64,000 nucleotides of DNA from Niallia endozanthoxylica (GCF_008710145.1 NZ_VYKL01000018.1:186001-250000), one strand, 5' to 3'. Counted from the stretch's first letter, positions 55,280 through 64,000 are shown. The notes: generated by a model from the sequence alone, not told the origin. Translations and numbers: made by a program.

Positions 55280-55558
55280 CTAGCAGCAATTCCCTGTATT
55301 TCCTAGCATGGAAATCCCTTTTCCATCTCCACTTCGATCTAGAATAATGTGTTCTGTGTTCGGTTCAATAAAGGGATCAATGGCTACCTTTATTTCATTT
55401 ATTGTAACGATTATATCATCTGATTCCGGCTCATCCAGAGCTAGTCCAATTCTTGGCTGCCCTCAGCCATAGCCAACAAAAAAGATGCGAATGTTTTTGG
55501 CATTCTCTTCTTTGAACATTTGCTTAAATTTATCACGGGCTTCGTCTGTGATTATCAT
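55280..55558 (-). CDS. HesB/IscA-like protein with in-frame TGA at the conserved cysteine position
   Basis: Reading the TGA at 55463-55465 through gives 92 residues: ITDEARDKFKQMF ... NIRIFFVGYG-[TGA]-GQPRIGLALDEPESDD ... SMLGNTGNCC. The TGA occupies the place of Cys in the CGGP-type motif of HesB-like proteins, and HesB-like selenoproteins with selenocysteine there are known in some bacteria. AGGAGG is eight bases before ATG 55558, and no other decay is visible. A short hairpin (GCUC-UGGAU-GAGC) starts 22 bases after the TGA. It is either a selenoprotein, a nonsense mutant or a sequencing error. No selenocysteine machinery is in this window. Confidence 0.7.
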
Positions 55559-55676
55559 GTCCAATTCCTCCTGATGCTTTATATTCTCTTTTGTATTATA
55601 AACCAAATTAGTATCTTAATATAACAAAATCACTTCAGTGTTATCTCTATTCTCCCTTGCGGTTAGTCTATGATAT

Positions 55677-55994
55677 TTAATTATTTATTAAATCCTCATA
55701 ATACTTTTTCGGGTTCGAAATGTGGTTATCAATAAAAAACCTTGCCTGATGTTTGAACATATCTATGTAGGAGTCTCGATCCATGCTTAAATCTCCTAAT
55801 TCAACAACATCCTCTTCAACTTGTATAGTATTTGCTTTTACATCAACAATAACTTTCATATGTATTTTTCCCTTATATGAAACAGTCCCGATTACTTGTT
55901 GTTTCACTAAATCAACATAAGGAAATTCGTGGCGTACTCCGGTTGGCTTAAAAATGGTATATCCTACATTCGATTTTTCTTTATCGTCATTCAT
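55677..55994 (-). CDS. Uncharacterised protein
   Basis: 105 residues, soluble, mixed alpha/beta (VKQQVIGTVSYKGKIHMKVIVDVKANTIQVEEDVVEL, then a helical end MFKHQARFFIDNH). GAGGTG precedes ATG 55994 by seven bases, supporting a real gene. Family not recognised. It lies 55 bases downstream of the DCC oxidoreductase gene in the same direction, so they may be co-transcribed. Confidence 0.6.
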   Translation of the reverse strand: MNDDKEKSNVGYTIFKPTGVRHEFPYVDLVKQQVIGTVSYKGKIHMKVIVDVKANTIQVEEDVVELGDLSMDRDSYIDMFKHQARFFIDNHISNPKKYYEDLINN

Positions 55995-56049
55995 TTTTTC
56001 ACCTCATTATATCTGACAAAGTGCACGGATTGTACTTCCAGGATATTTT

Positions 56050-56436
56050 TTATAAAAACCGTTTTCTAATCTCTGGTGATGGAATCATACAGCTATCCAT
56101 CTTCCCGAACCATTTATATCTGTTTTTTGCAACCATTCCATAGACATAATCACGTACTGGCTTAGGAACTATTAATAAACCATATAATAGCTTCCACCCA
56201 CCCTTTAAATTCTTGCAAACTCTCAGGGCTGCTGTTGATTTATAGAAACATTTATTGCCTTCAACTAGAATAAAACTATCTAAATCTACAGGTACACGGT
56301 GCTTTCTTAATAGCTTCTGCCCTGCATCACTTTTCGTAGAGGCAAATTTATATAAAGCTTTATTGTCTCTCTTTATAATAAATTGAACACTACGGTCACA
56401 AAGATTGCATTCTCCATCAAATAAAATGACGTTCAT
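56050..56436 (-). CDS. DCC-family thiol-disulfide oxidoreductase (YuxK-like)
   Basis: 128 residues of DUF393. The name-giving DGECNLCDRSVQFI motif at residues 6-19 holds the CxxC. STAALRVCKNLKGGWKLLYGL and the C-terminal DYVYGMVAKNRYKWFG are typical. Suspected disulfide oxidoreductase, not demonstrated in this subgroup as far as I know. AAGGAGG precedes the ATG. Confidence 0.85.
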   Translation of the reverse strand: MNVILFDGECNLCDRSVQFIIKRDNKALYKFASTKSDAGQKLLRKHRVPVDLDSFILVEGNKCFYKSTAALRVCKNLKGGWKLLYGLLIVPKPVRDYVYGMVAKNRYKWFGKMDSCMIPSPEIRKRFL

Positions 56437-56518
56437 GATTTCGCCTCCTTGTGATTGTTTTTTCTATTATTATATTATAGAAATAACCTGACCGCTCTGC
56501 CAGCTTCTTAAAAACAAG

Positions 56519-56557
56519 ATGCCAGACAAAATCCCTTTAATGGATGGCGCCTGGCAC
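56519..56557. repeat. GTGCCAG-type dispersed palindrome
   Basis: TGCCAG (56520-56525) and CTGGCA (56551-56556) around ATCC-TTTAA-TGGAT. It is a relative of the palindrome at 4249-4299 and lies just 3' of yhfK. Confidence 0.55.
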
Positions 56558-56563
56558 TCGACA

Positions 56564-57208
56564 TTAGATTGTTTGAACAGCTTCGGTTATAGGAGTTTCG
56601 CCTGAGACAAGATCAAATGATTTATTGTATGTGCTCTTTTCTTTTATAACAGCGACAATTGTTTTCGCCACATCTTCCCTTGGAATAAAGCCTCTTTCAA
56701 GGTTTTCCGCAATCTTCACCTTGCCTGTTCCCGGTTCATTCAGAAGACCGCCTGGGCGGATAATCGTGTAAGTAAGTTTACTTTGAACGAGAATTCTATC
56801 GGCATAATGTTTAGCAGCATAGTAAGGTTTAATCTGCTCATTCCAATGATTACGATTGTGAGCCTGAATGGCACTGACCATAATAAACCGCTTTACTCCT
56901 GCACTTTCAGCAGCTTCTATCATTTTTACAGCACCATCAAGGTCGATCAGCAGTGTTTTATCATAACCTGTCTGCCCGCCTGAACCTGCAGTGAAGACAA
57001 CTGCCTCACAATCTTTAGCTGCCTCTGTAAGCTGCTCTACTGTACCTTCCAAGCTACCCAATATCGCTTCAACGCCAAGCTGTTCAAAGTCCTTCACCTG
57101 CTGTTCGGTCCGCAATAGCGCTCTAACCGTATACTCGGAGCTTCCTTTCAAAAGTCCCACCAGCTGCTTTCCAATTTGTCCATTTGCTCCAACCACTAAC
57201 ACCTTCAA
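56564..57208 (-). CDS. yhfK: NAD(P)-binding SDR-type protein (YhfK-like)
   Basis: 214 residues, atypical short-chain dehydrogenase. VLVVGANGQIGKQL is the nucleotide-binding motif, CEAVVFTAGSGGQTG and FIMVSAIQAHNR the central strands, and YYAAKHYAD replaces a canonical YxxxK. YTIIRPGGLLNEPGTGKV is characteristic of B. subtilis YhfK as I recall. Substrate unknown. The start is TTG 57208 behind AAGGAG. Confidence 0.8.
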   Translation of the reverse strand: MKVLVVGANGQIGKQLVGLLKGSSEYTVRALLRTEQQVKDFEQLGVEAILGSLEGTVEQLTEAAKDCEAVVFTAGSGGQTGYDKTLLIDLDGAVKMIEAAESAGVKRFIMVSAIQAHNRNHWNEQIKPYYAAKHYADRILVQSKLTYTIIRPGGLLNEPGTGKVKIAENLERGFIPREDVAKTIVAVIKEKSTYNKSFDLVSGETPITEAVQTI

Positions 57209-57351
57209 TTCAAAAACTCCTTTCTAAATGTTTCCGCTATTATTTCACAGGCTTTTATCTATTGCAATTCATATGATGATACAAACAACAATAAGCAAAC
57301 CAACACAATATTGATCCTTTTCAATTACTTCTCTATATTTAAAAGGAAAAA

Positions 57352-57393
57352 ATATATTATATGTATATATATTCATATATACATATAATATAT
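57352..57393. repeat. AT-only perfect palindrome
   Basis: 19-bp perfect arms (57352-57370 with 57375-57393) around ATTC, nearly pure A/T with one GTA/TAC step. It sits upstream of yhfK and could extrude as a cruciform. Confidence 0.6.
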
Positions 57394-57482
57394 CCTTGCA
57401 ACTGAACAATGTGAATTATCTTTACTGAATTATGGAAGTATTTTCATAAATATGACTTAGACATCTTGTCCCACTAAATCAT

Positions 57483-57518
57483 AAAAATAATAACTCGTTA
57501 AAATAACGAATTATTTTT
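57483..57518. terminator. Terminator downstream of yfhP
   Basis: AAAAATAA/TTATTTTT plus TCGTTA/TAACGA stem, T-run on both sides, 59 bases 3' of yfhP. Confidence 0.6.
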
Positions 57519-57576
57519 TATCTTATGCTATATTACATAAATAGTTGAATTGGGACATGAGTGCCCCTTCGCCCTA

Positions 57577-58533
57577 CTAGGCTTTTTCCGGAACAGCCAT
57601 GAACCCGCGTTTAACCTCACACTGAATTAAATTAAGCTGTGTATCTAGTTTGACAACAGCAACGAATGGTTCATCGAATTTAGATTGGTAGCGGAGATCA
57701 AACCATTGGACTTCATATCCATCCGTATATGTCTTCACCTTTGCATGTAAATAATCGGTGTGCATGCGCAAATAATCAATAAATATATGCTTTCTTGAAG
57801 CTGCGATAATTTCATTATGTTCACTTGCTTTCATCAGCACTTTTGACCAGGTAATTCGATTATTTTCATATTTTCCTAGTTTATAATGGTGCTTAAAACT
57901 AGCCACTATCTTCCAGCGGTTCAGGCTGAATGTTGGAAGAAGCGTATACGTTACCCCGGATTCCCGAAAAAGCAGCAGTGCTTTTTTAACCCTTATTTGA
58001 ATCATATATCGAATCAAAAGATAAAGTAAGGTGGTTACGTATACAATCAAGAAGACCATTCCCGACGAATAACCTGCAAACCAGAAAATAATACCTCCCA
58101 AATGAAGAGCCGTGATGAATGGATCAATAATCGTTAAAAGATTTAAAGCTAACCATTTTTGTGTAAAGGGTCGAAATGCCTGTGTTCCGTAAATATTACA
58201 AATATCGAATAAGACATGAAGAATCATTGCTAATAAGGTCCATATCAAAAAGGTCGAAAAGAATTGTCCCCCGTTGGCCATCGTAGCTATACCCGCTATG
58301 ACAAGCGAAAGGAACCCCTGTGCATAGAGAGAATGACTCATTCCTCTATGTTTTTGTAAGTATACATCGTTTCCTTTGTATTTATAAATATAGTCAATAT
58401 CTGGTGCATTAGATCCTAATATAGTGCAAAATAACATGGGGATAAGCAGTTCCGGATGACTGGAGATTGTTGGATCAAGATAGGATAAACCTGCTAATCC
58501 TACACCTGTTAATACATGAGTTGACGTATCCAC
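57577..58533 (-). CDS. yfhP: Membrane-bound metal-dependent hydrolase (YfhP/YdjM family)
   Basis: 318 residues. The N-terminal domain (1-150) has the DUF457 metal motifs THVLTGVGLAG, GSNAPDIDYIY and KHRGMSHSLYAQGF, with four to five hydrophobic helices. The remainder is soluble. B. subtilis YfhP has the same layout (about 327 residues). Substrate unknown. GTG 58533 follows GGAGG, in phase with the neighbouring glycosyltransferase, whose stop is 15 bases upstream; co-transcribed. Confidence 0.8.
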   Translation of the reverse strand: MDTSTHVLTGVGLAGLSYLDPTISSHPELLIPMLFCTILGSNAPDIDYIYKYKGNDVYLQKHRGMSHSLYAQGFLSLVIAGIATMANGGQFFSTFLIWTLLAMILHVLFDICNIYGTQAFRPFTQKWLALNLLTIIDPFITALHLGGIIFWFAGYSSGMVFLIVYVTTLLYLLIRYMIQIRVKKALLLFRESGVTYTLLPTFSLNRWKIVASFKHHYKLGKYENNRITWSKVLMKASEHNEIIAASRKHIFIDYLRMHTDYLHAKVKTYTDGYEVQWFDLRYQSKFDEPFVAVVKLDTQLNLIQCEVKRGFMAVPEKA

Positions 58534-58548
58534 ATTGGTGGACCTCCC

Positions 58549-59685
58549 TTATCCTTTTACCATGCTTTGTGAATGATGCCAATAATAGGTTTGCAATACA
58601 TCATGTACAATGCTCTCTGCTGCTTGCGGTTGAAGGAGCCTTGTTAAAGCTTCTTTCATTTCTGATAATTTGGCTTCATTATGAATCAGTTTATGCGTCT
58701 CTTCGACTAACTGTTCCCACGTTTCATATGAAATGGCAGCTCTGCTGCTTTGGAAAAATTCAGCGTTTTCTCTCTCCTGTCCCGGCGTTGCTCCCATTAA
58801 AACAATCGGAACATTTTTAACTACCGCCTCCGATAAAATAATTCCGCCAGGTTTTGTTATCACACAATCGGCTAGTTCAAACAATTCAGCCATTTGGTTA
58901 ACATATCCAAAAACACGCACATGTGTTTCCTGCAAAAATCTCAATTGAAGCTCTTCGTACAGCTGATTATTTTTCCCGCAAACGATAAGTATTTGCAAGG
59001 CTTTATCATTCTGAAGTCCTTCGCAAATATGTTTGATTTCCTTTGAAACTCCATACGCACCGGCCACAATTAAAATGGTTTTACGGTCCAATTCTAGCTG
59101 ATATTTTCGTTCTAGTAACTGGCGGCAAAAGCTTCGGTTATATTGGGATTGAACAGGGATTCCGGTCACAACAATGTTTTTTTGATTAATGTTGTGAGCA
59201 ATTAATTGTGATTTCAACTGCTGTGTAGCTACATAGTACTTATCAATAGCAGGATGTATCCATGATTGATGCAAACAATAATCAGTCACCGTATTATAAG
59301 TAGGGATTACTCTATTAGTTTTCATGAGAAAATGCTGAACCGCTAAGGATGGAAAGGTATTAATAATAGCGTCAGGCTGTTCTTCCTTAATAATCTTCAT
59401 GAGCTTAGAATAACCGTAGGAAAAGATTTTTAATGGTTTTCTTTTCGTTATCCCCTGACTGCCATAATAAAAAAGCCGATATAGCTGTCTGCCGCTCTTC
59501 GTATAACTTTTTAAATAGAGTTTTTTTGTCCATTCATGTATGCGCGGATTTGTTTCTTGGTAGATGTCCCGGACCGCAACATTTGCCCGGTTATTCCGAA
59601 GAAAATGCTCTTCAAGGGCACGTGCCACTTGAAGGTGGCCATTCCCGTAATTCGTTGTTAAAATTAAGACCTTCGGTTTCCTCAT
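58549..59685 (-). CDS. Diacylglycerol glucosyltransferase-like (UgtP/MGDG-synthase family) glycosyltransferase
   Basis: 378 residues of the GT28-type MGDG-synthase family. The N-terminal acceptor motif is NYGNGHLQVARALEEH, followed by NTFPSLAVQHFL, IVVTGIPVQSQYNR and the UDP-sugar-binding CVITKPGGIILSEAV. Relatives add glucose to diacylglycerol, making membrane glycolipids. This protein is a divergent paralogue, since UgtP is usually slightly longer. GGAG precedes the ATG. Upstream member of a pair with yfhP. Confidence 0.85.
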   Translation of the reverse strand: MRKPKVLILTTNYGNGHLQVARALEEHFLRNNRANVAVRDIYQETNPRIHEWTKKLYLKSYTKSGRQLYRLFYYGSQGITKRKPLKIFSYGYSKLMKIIKEEQPDAIINTFPSLAVQHFLMKTNRVIPTYNTVTDYCLHQSWIHPAIDKYYVATQQLKSQLIAHNINQKNIVVTGIPVQSQYNRSFCRQLLERKYQLELDRKTILIVAGAYGVSKEIKHICEGLQNDKALQILIVCGKNNQLYEELQLRFLQETHVRVFGYVNQMAELFELADCVITKPGGIILSEAVVKNVPIVLMGATPGQERENAEFFQSSRAAISYETWEQLVEETHKLIHNEAKLSEMKEALTRLLQPQAAESIVHDVLQTYYWHHSQSMVKG

Positions 59686-59727
59686 GTCTCCACCACTCCT
59701 CTGTCATTTACACCTTTTATAAAGGAC

Positions 59728-59952
59728 TTACTCTGATTGTGCGAATAAAGGCAGGCAGGGTTTGTTAAAGAATGGATTCAGGCAATTGGATAATCTACAT
59801 TTGCGGTCAAGCAAAAGAGGGATATTAGATACTAATGAAGTTGTATGGAAAACTGTGTGACTGTACGGAATCGATGGTAAATCAAAGTCATCCGGATAAC
59901 GCTTAAATGTTGGAAGGAACCCATTCATCTTAGATACAGAAGAAAATCGCAT
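59728..59952 (-). CDS. Uncharacterised small protein
   Basis: 74 residues, hydrophilic with several Pro and Cys residues (PDDFDLPSIPYSHTVFHTT). ATG 59952 is nine bases after AAGGAG, the main evidence that it is expressed. No family recognised and no membrane segment. It lies 42 bases upstream of the glycosyltransferase gene. Confidence 0.4.
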   Translation of the reverse strand: MRFSSVSKMNGFLPTFKRYPDDFDLPSIPYSHTVFHTTSLVSNIPLLLDRKCRLSNCLNPFFNKPCLPLFAQSE

Positions 59953-60232
59953 GAGCACACACTCCTTGCATTAGAAAATAGCATTATTGAAATATCCTAT
60001 TAGCACCACTGTACCAAAGAAATATTGAAACACTATTGATTCTGCGTTAACTTTTTCAAAAAGGTCCAACAAAATCATAACGAAAGGTTAATAATTAAGG
60101 AATGTACTGAAATGGATGGTTAGAACCTTCCTGAGGTTCTTAATCACCTATCCTGCCCCCAATGAATAGAAGGAAAAAGCATATGCGATACTATGTAAGA
60201 TAAAGGAATATGATACAAAATGAGGTGTTGGA

Positions 60233-60574
60233 TTGAAATTACTTATCATTGGCGCCATTATATTGGGTTCGATTGTTTTTTCCTTATTACCGATTTTATC
60301 TGCTTATTTTTTTCAGCCCACTTTAAAAGACAGCATTAAATTTAATGTATATTTTCTTCCCCTTACTTTCATAGGAAACATTTTTCTAGCATGGGCGTTT
60401 ATTCAAGGAAGCAAAACCTTTGGAAATACGGTCATGCTCGGCGGTATTCAAACGGGAGTATATGCGATTCTTGTTACAATCTTATCGATTTTCGTCTTAC
60501 AGCAGAAGATTTCCATTTACTCTATTATTGGAATTTGTCTTATTGCTATTGGTACAATCTTTTTGAATAAATAA
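60233..60574 (+). CDS. Four-helix small membrane protein, SMR/EamA-like
   Basis: 113 residues with four hydrophobic segments. The order NVYFLPLTFIGNIFLAWAFIQGSK, LGGIQTGVYAILVTILSIF and IIGICLIAIGTIFLNK recalls one half of the drug/metabolite transporter superfamily, but the Glu14 of EmrE is absent. TTG 60233 lies after GAGGTG. Function unknown. Confidence 0.6.
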   Translation: MKLLIIGAIILGSIVFSLLPILSAYFFQPTLKDSIKFNVYFLPLTFIGNIFLAWAFIQGSKTFGNTVMLGGIQTGVYAILVTILSIFVLQQKISIYSIIGICLIAIGTIFLNK

Positions 60575-60670
60575 CAAACATTCCATTTATATAGCAGATT
60601 CATGCTTACAAATGATTAAGATTACACTTCATTTGTACAAACTAATCTTAATGGGAGGTGTCTGTACAAA

Positions 60671-60931
60671 ATGAAAATAAAAATCGCCGTATGCTTGTCT
60701 ATCTTCTTCCTTTTATTTTCATCAGCCTGGTTACTGCAGAAACAGGAACCAAATCATCAGGAAACGACTCTTAATGAAATGGAATCCGATATAAACAATT
60801 TAAATGCAGTTCCAATAAATGTTGAATATTCTCAGTTGAATACGAATGTAAATACTGGGATGTCGAATGTTCAATGGAAATTATCTGAGCCCTTTAAGCC
60901 TAGAGAGTATGTTCGGATTATTGAGCCTTAA
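60671..60931 (+). CDS. Small membrane-anchored or secreted protein
   Basis: 86 residues: a basic start, one hydrophobic segment (about 5-21), then an Asn/Gln/Glu-rich polar tail. No family known. GGGAGGT precedes ATG 60671, supporting translation. Followed by a strong terminator. Confidence 0.5.
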   Translation: MKIKIAVCLSIFFLLFSSAWLLQKQEPNHQETTLNEMESDINNLNAVPINVEYSQLNTNVNTGMSNVQWKLSEPFKPREYVRIIEP

Positions 60932-60981
60932 TAAGAAGTTAAGATTACTCAAGAATTTTCATAACATATAAAATAAATAGG

Positions 60982-61013
60982 AAAAAAGTGTTCCAAAAAT
61001 GGAACACTTTTTT
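60982..61013. terminator. Terminator of the Mrp operon and facing small gene
   Basis: 14-bp perfect arms (60982-60995 with 61000-61013), four-base loop, T-run both sides; it ends the mrp genes. Confidence 0.9.
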
Positions 61014-61022
61014 ATTCTGATA

Positions 61023-61397
61023 TTAATTGGCAGATGATTTACCCATCATTTTTTTATTATATTCTTTTAAATCGTCTCTTACCGTTTTATCCCAGAGTTT
61101 TACTCCTGAATAATAAGCTGCCCTATTAATTAAATGTCCAGAAACTGGAGAAGTCATGAAAAGGAACACAATTCCTAAGATGAGCCGCGAATTAAAGTGA
61201 CCTTCAAGTGCATAAAAGTATATGAAAGTTCCCAATAAAATGGACATGACTCCTAGTGTAGCTGCCTTTGAAGCTGCATGGTTTCTTGTATACACATCCG
61301 GGAGTCTAATCACTCCAAAAGTAGCAATAAGACAGAGCACCGCACCAGCTAAAATAAAAAATCCAATGAGAATATTAATGATTTCGCTCACGTTCAA
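61023..61397 (-). CDS. mrpG: Mrp Na+/H+ antiporter subunit G
   Basis: 124 residues, three membrane segments (ILIGFFILAGAVLCLIATFG with VIRLPDVYTRNHAASKAATLGV following; FMTSPVSGHLINRAAY near 90). MrpG is a structural subunit of the multisubunit Na+/H+ antiporter. Start TTG 61397 with GGGGG upstream; overlaps the mrpF end by 23 bases. Last gene of the operon. Confidence 0.92.
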   Translation of the reverse strand: MNVSEIINILIGFFILAGAVLCLIATFGVIRLPDVYTRNHAASKAATLGVMSILLGTFIYFYALEGHFNSRLILGIVFLFMTSPVSGHLINRAAYYSGVKLWDKTVRDDLKEYNKKMMGKSSAN

Positions 61398-61659
61398 TAA
61401 TAACCCCCTTTTCTAAATACTTAGCAAACGCTACTGTTCCGATAAAAGCAAGGATACCAATTAAAAGGATAATTTCGAGAAAAGCATGTGAATTTAACAC
61501 AATCGAAATCAATGCTGTAATAGCTACAAGGTTTATGCCAACAGCATCTAACGCAATGACACGGTCAGCAACACTAGGACCTTTTATCACACGATAAATT
61601 AACCCAAGCATAGAAATAGAGCAGAATAACAAAGCTAATCGAATAATGATTTCAAGCAT
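61375..61659 (-). CDS. mrpF: Mrp antiporter subunit F
   Basis: 94 residues, three membrane segments. LIYRVIKGPSVADRVIALDAVGINLVA carries the conserved Asp-rich MrpF stretch. The ATG overlaps the mrpE stop (TAATG). Sits in the normal mrpE-F-G order. Confidence 0.93.
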   Translation of the reverse strand: MLEIIIRLALLFCSISMLGLIYRVIKGPSVADRVIALDAVGINLVAITALISIVLNSHAFLEIILLIGILAFIGTVAFAKYLEKGVIIERERNH

Positions 61660-62135
61660 TACCTGCTCACCTCCAAAATGGCCTTTTCAAAAGAATTTTT
61701 AATACTGTTAATTTCATCTTCAATTTCTCCAATATTCATGGCATGAATAAACAAGGTTTTATTATCCTCTGATACATCAATCACTAATGTACCTGGGGTT
61801 AAGGTAATCAAACTCGACAGAAGTGTTATTTGCCAATCTTCCGTTAGTTCCGTTTCCATCGCAAAAATGGCAGGTCTCATATCTAAATTAGGCTTTAATA
61901 CAATTTTTACAATAGAAATATTGGATAAAACGAGCTCCTTTATAAAAAGGAAAATCAATTTTACAAAGGACCATAATCTAAATAGATAAAAACGGCTGTG
62001 GAAGTAGCGCCTAAGCACAAAGATGACAAGGAGGCCGAAAATATATCCTTTTATAAAACTAATGGGATCGTAGGATACCTTAATAAACATCCATAAAAAA
62101 GCCAACACCACATTCAATAACATTTGAAATGCCAT
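61659..62135 (-). CDS. mrpE: Mrp antiporter subunit E
   Basis: 158 residues with two N-terminal membrane helices and a soluble end. LLSSLITLTPGTLVIDVSEDN is the MrpE signature and ENKTLFIHAMNI follows. Starts seven bases after the mrpD stop with GGAG ahead. Confidence 0.93.
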   Translation of the reverse strand: MAFQMLLNVVLAFLWMFIKVSYDPISFIKGYIFGLLVIFVLRRYFHSRFYLFRLWSFVKLIFLFIKELVLSNISIVKIVLKPNLDMRPAIFAMETELTEDWQITLLSSLITLTPGTLVIDVSEDNKTLFIHAMNIGEIEDEINSIKNSFEKAILEVSR

Positions 62136-62141
62136 AACTTA

Positions 62142-63629
62142 TCACTCCTTTAAGACAGCATCGATATAAATATTGGGATCGAGTAATGTATCTGCTGCCT
62201 GATTAATATACGGTAAGATAGACTCCGAACCAATTCCGTATAGAGCTGAAATGATTACTAAAAGAATAGGAGCAATAAGCAAGAATCTTACAGGAGCTTG
62301 TTCCTCTCCATTGTAAGTACGACTCTTTCCCCAAAAACCGTTAATAAAGATTTTCATAATAGAGAAAAGTACGAGTAAACTGGACATTAAGACGATGAAA
62401 GCTCCAACAAAGCTTTCTCCTTCAAATCCGCCTTGAACAATAAGAAGTTTTCCAACAAAACCGCTTAATGGAGGTATACCTGCCAGTGCTAGGGCAGCAA
62501 TAAAGAATGTCCAGCCAAGACCTGGATAACGAGTAATCAGTCCGCTGACCTTTCTTAAATCGCTCGTCCCCGTAATATAAATGACAATCCCTATAAGCAG
62601 GAATAATGCAGCTTTAATAATCATATCGTGGATTAAATAATTAATAGCTCCTGTGATGGAAGCCGTGTTCAAAACAGACACCCCATACAAGATGACACCT
62701 ACAGCGATAATGATATTATAAATAACAATGTTCTTCATATCCCAGAAAGCAATTGCACCAATTACACCTACTATAATGGATAAAAGCGCTAAAATCGAAA
62801 GAAGGCCAAAAGTATCCATATCATGATAAAAGAAAAGGGTATATGTTCTTGTAATTGAATAAACTCCTACCTTTGTCAATAATGCACCAAATAGAGCTAG
62901 AACAGGTATAGGTGGTGCGGCATAGGATCCTGGCATCCAAAAATACAGTGGAAAAATGGCTCCTTTTAAACCAAATACGATTAAGAACATGACAGCAATC
63001 ACCGATAAAATTCCAGGCATGCCATTTGTACTAATTTCACTAATCCTAGCAGAAATATGTGCCATATTTAACGTGCCGACTACGGAATATAAGTAGGCAA
63101 CCGCAATAACAAATAGCGCCGATGAAATCACATTCACGAGCAAATACTTAATCGATTCTCTTAATTGAACTTTTGTTCCTCCAAGCACTAGCATTACATA
63201 AGAAGACATAAGCATAACCTCAAAAAACACGAATAGGTTAAAGATATCTCCTGTTGTAAATGCACCGTTTACCCCTACTAGTAAAAAATTAAATACAGCA
63301 TAGTAGTAATGCTTTTCTCGTTCTTTACCAATTGATTTAAACGAATAAATTAAACAAACAAACCCGATGACACTTGTTGTTAAAACTAAAAGTGCGGCCA
63401 TCATATCCGAAACTAGCGTAATCCCGAACGGAGCATCCCAGCTGCTGACATTCAGAGATTGTATCCCGTCCTCCCGAACTTTCTGTACAACTAACCAAGA
63501 AGTAATGATTGTGGCAATAGAAGAAATCATTGCAACCACACGCTGAGCCGTGATTTGTTTATATAACAATATTAATATTGCCCCAGTAAATAAGGGGATT
63601 AATATAGGTAAAATGATTAAGTTAGTCAT
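62142..63629 (-). CDS. mrpD: Mrp antiporter subunit D
   Basis: 495 residues, about fourteen membrane segments, homologous to complex I NuoM/NuoN-type subunits. The central [28 protein letters not shown] with the conserved Lys and [16 protein letters not shown] are characteristic, and the proton-path Glu lies in [13 protein letters not shown]. It overlaps the mrpC end by eight bases. The main ion-translocating subunit together with MrpA. Confidence 0.95.
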   Translation of the reverse strand: MTNLIILPILIPLFTGAILILLYKQITAQRVVAMISSIATIITSWLVVQKVREDGIQSLNVSSWDAPFGITLVSDMMAALLVLTTSVIGFVCLIYSFKSIGKEREKHYYYAVFNFLLVGVNGAFTTGDIFNLFVFFEVMLMSSYVMLVLGGTKVQLRESIKYLLVNVISSALFVIAVAYLYSVVGTLNMAHISARISEISTNGMPGILSVIAVMFLIVFGLKGAIFPLYFWMPGSYAAPPIPVLALFGALLTKVGVYSITRTYTLFFYHDMDTFGLLSILALLSIIVGVIGAIAFWDMKNIVIYNIIIAVGVILYGVSVLNTASITGAINYLIHDMIIKAALFLLIGIVIYITGTSDLRKVSGLITRYPGLGWTFFIAALALAGIPPLSGFVGKLLIVQGGFEGESFVGAFIVLMSSLLVLFSIMKIFINGFWGKSRTYNGEEQAPVRFLLIAPILLVIISALYGIGSESILPYINQAADTLLDPNIYIDAVLKE

Positions 63630-63963
63630 CTTTCTCTGTTCCCCTCATTTCTTCTACATTATCTGTCCCAAGCTCTTGATACGATCGATAAGCTAAAACT
63701 AAGAAAAAGGCTGTTACCCCAAAGCTGATAACAATGGCTGTTAAAATGAGCGCCTGTGGCAGTGGATCTGTGTAGCTCACTGCATCCCCTCCTAAAATAG
63801 GAGCATCCCCTCTTTTTAATCCACCCATGGTAAGGATAAGGAGATGAGCCCCATGGCTTAACAAGCCTGTCCCAACGATAATACGCAGTAAACTTTTTGA
63901 CAGCATGAGATAAGTAGCTGTCATAAATAATATACCAATGACAAATGCCATAATAATTTCCAT
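63622..63963 (-). CDS. mrpC: Mrp antiporter subunit C
   Basis: 113 residues, three membrane helices, NuoK-like ([50 protein letters not shown]). The ATG is joined with the mrpB stop (TAATG). GGGGAGG stands upstream within mrpB. Confidence 0.95.
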   Translation of the reverse strand: MEIIMAFVIGILFMTATYLMLSKSLLRIIVGTGLLSHGAHLLILTMGGLKRGDAPILGGDAVSYTDPLPQALILTAIVISFGVTAFFLVLAYRSYQELGTDNVEEMRGTEKDD

Positions 63964-64000
63964 TATTCGTCCTCCCCAATCGTTTGAATAATGGTCATCG
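63963..64000 (-). CDS. mrpB: Mrp antiporter subunit B, C-terminal end only
   Basis: The last eleven codons, [11 protein letters not shown] followed by TAA, run off the window edge. Identified by position before mrpC and by this typical tail. Confidence 0.8.
   Translation of the reverse strand, partial: MTIIQTIGEDE

Noticed and set aside
58467..58820. 117-codon plus-strand frame
   Set aside because: Antisense to the yfhP/glycosyltransferase junction, no ribosome binding site.
63659..63979. 106-codon frame overlapping mrpC
   Set aside because: Out-of-frame shadow of mrpC.

Overview
The window comes from a low-GC, Gram-positive, spore-forming Bacillaceae chromosome. The evidence is AT-rich intergenic DNA, strong GGAGG-type ribosome binding sites, frequent TTG and GTG starts, and many genes whose closest remembered relatives are Bacillus subtilis proteins: TnrA, NasA to NasE, YkqA, YfkO, YhfK, YfhP, YkvR, YqxD and MrpB to MrpG. 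No rRNA, tRNA, CRISPR array, prophage or intact insertion sequence was seen.

Layout. 0-4.3 kb: an SLC13-type permease, a PepSY lipoprotein, a von Willebrand A protein and a macrodomain protein. 4.3-10.2 kb: a pentose module (XylE-like symporter plus a membrane-anchored sugar-binding protein, LytS/YesM-type kinase and YesN-type regulator). 10.2-14.7 kb: luciferase-like oxidoreductase, YkvR, an aspartase/fumarase family lyase and a four-LysM NlpC/P60 hydrolase. 14.8-18.3 kb: a reactive-sulfur cluster (CoA-disulfide reductase/rhodanese/TusA fusion, DsrE-like protein, two rhodaneses) with four matching palindromes that look like CsoR/CstR operators. 18.6-21.6 kb: rifampin phosphotransferase next to the ruins of an ABC-F gene. 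21.7-31.8 kb: mixed housekeeping and stress genes, including a near-leaderless ArsR-type repressor with a duplicated operator. 31.9-41.3 kb: nitrate assimilation, nasDE, tnrA, nasBC and nasA, tied together by four perfect TnrA boxes. 41.5-53.4 kb: small zinc-ribbon proteins, TerC, VOC and isochorismatase proteins, a divergent PRPP synthase paralogue and an ABC exporter whose permease is cut by a stop codon; several broken genes lie here. 53.5-53.8 kb: a 261-bp multi-palindrome element. 54-61 kb: VOC, YfkO, a HesB-like gene with an in-frame TGA, and further genes. 61-64 kb: the Mrp Na+/H+ antiporter operon, running off the window in mrpB.

How genes work together. TnrA should switch on nitrate uptake (NasA), nitrate reduction (NasBC) and nitrite reduction (NasDE) when nitrogen is limiting. 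The sulfur proteins pass or reduce persulfides and are probably under one repressor encoded elsewhere. The sugar-binding protein, kinase and regulator probably sense xylose and activate the adjacent symporter.

The most unusual items are the cloverleaf-like palindromic element at 53563-53823, the HesB-like reading frame whose conserved cysteine position is TGA (55463-55465), the apparent non-AUG start of tnrA, the shared sulfur-cluster operators, and the PRPP synthase lacking its catalytic loop residues. All functional statements rest on reading motifs by eye; no database search was run.
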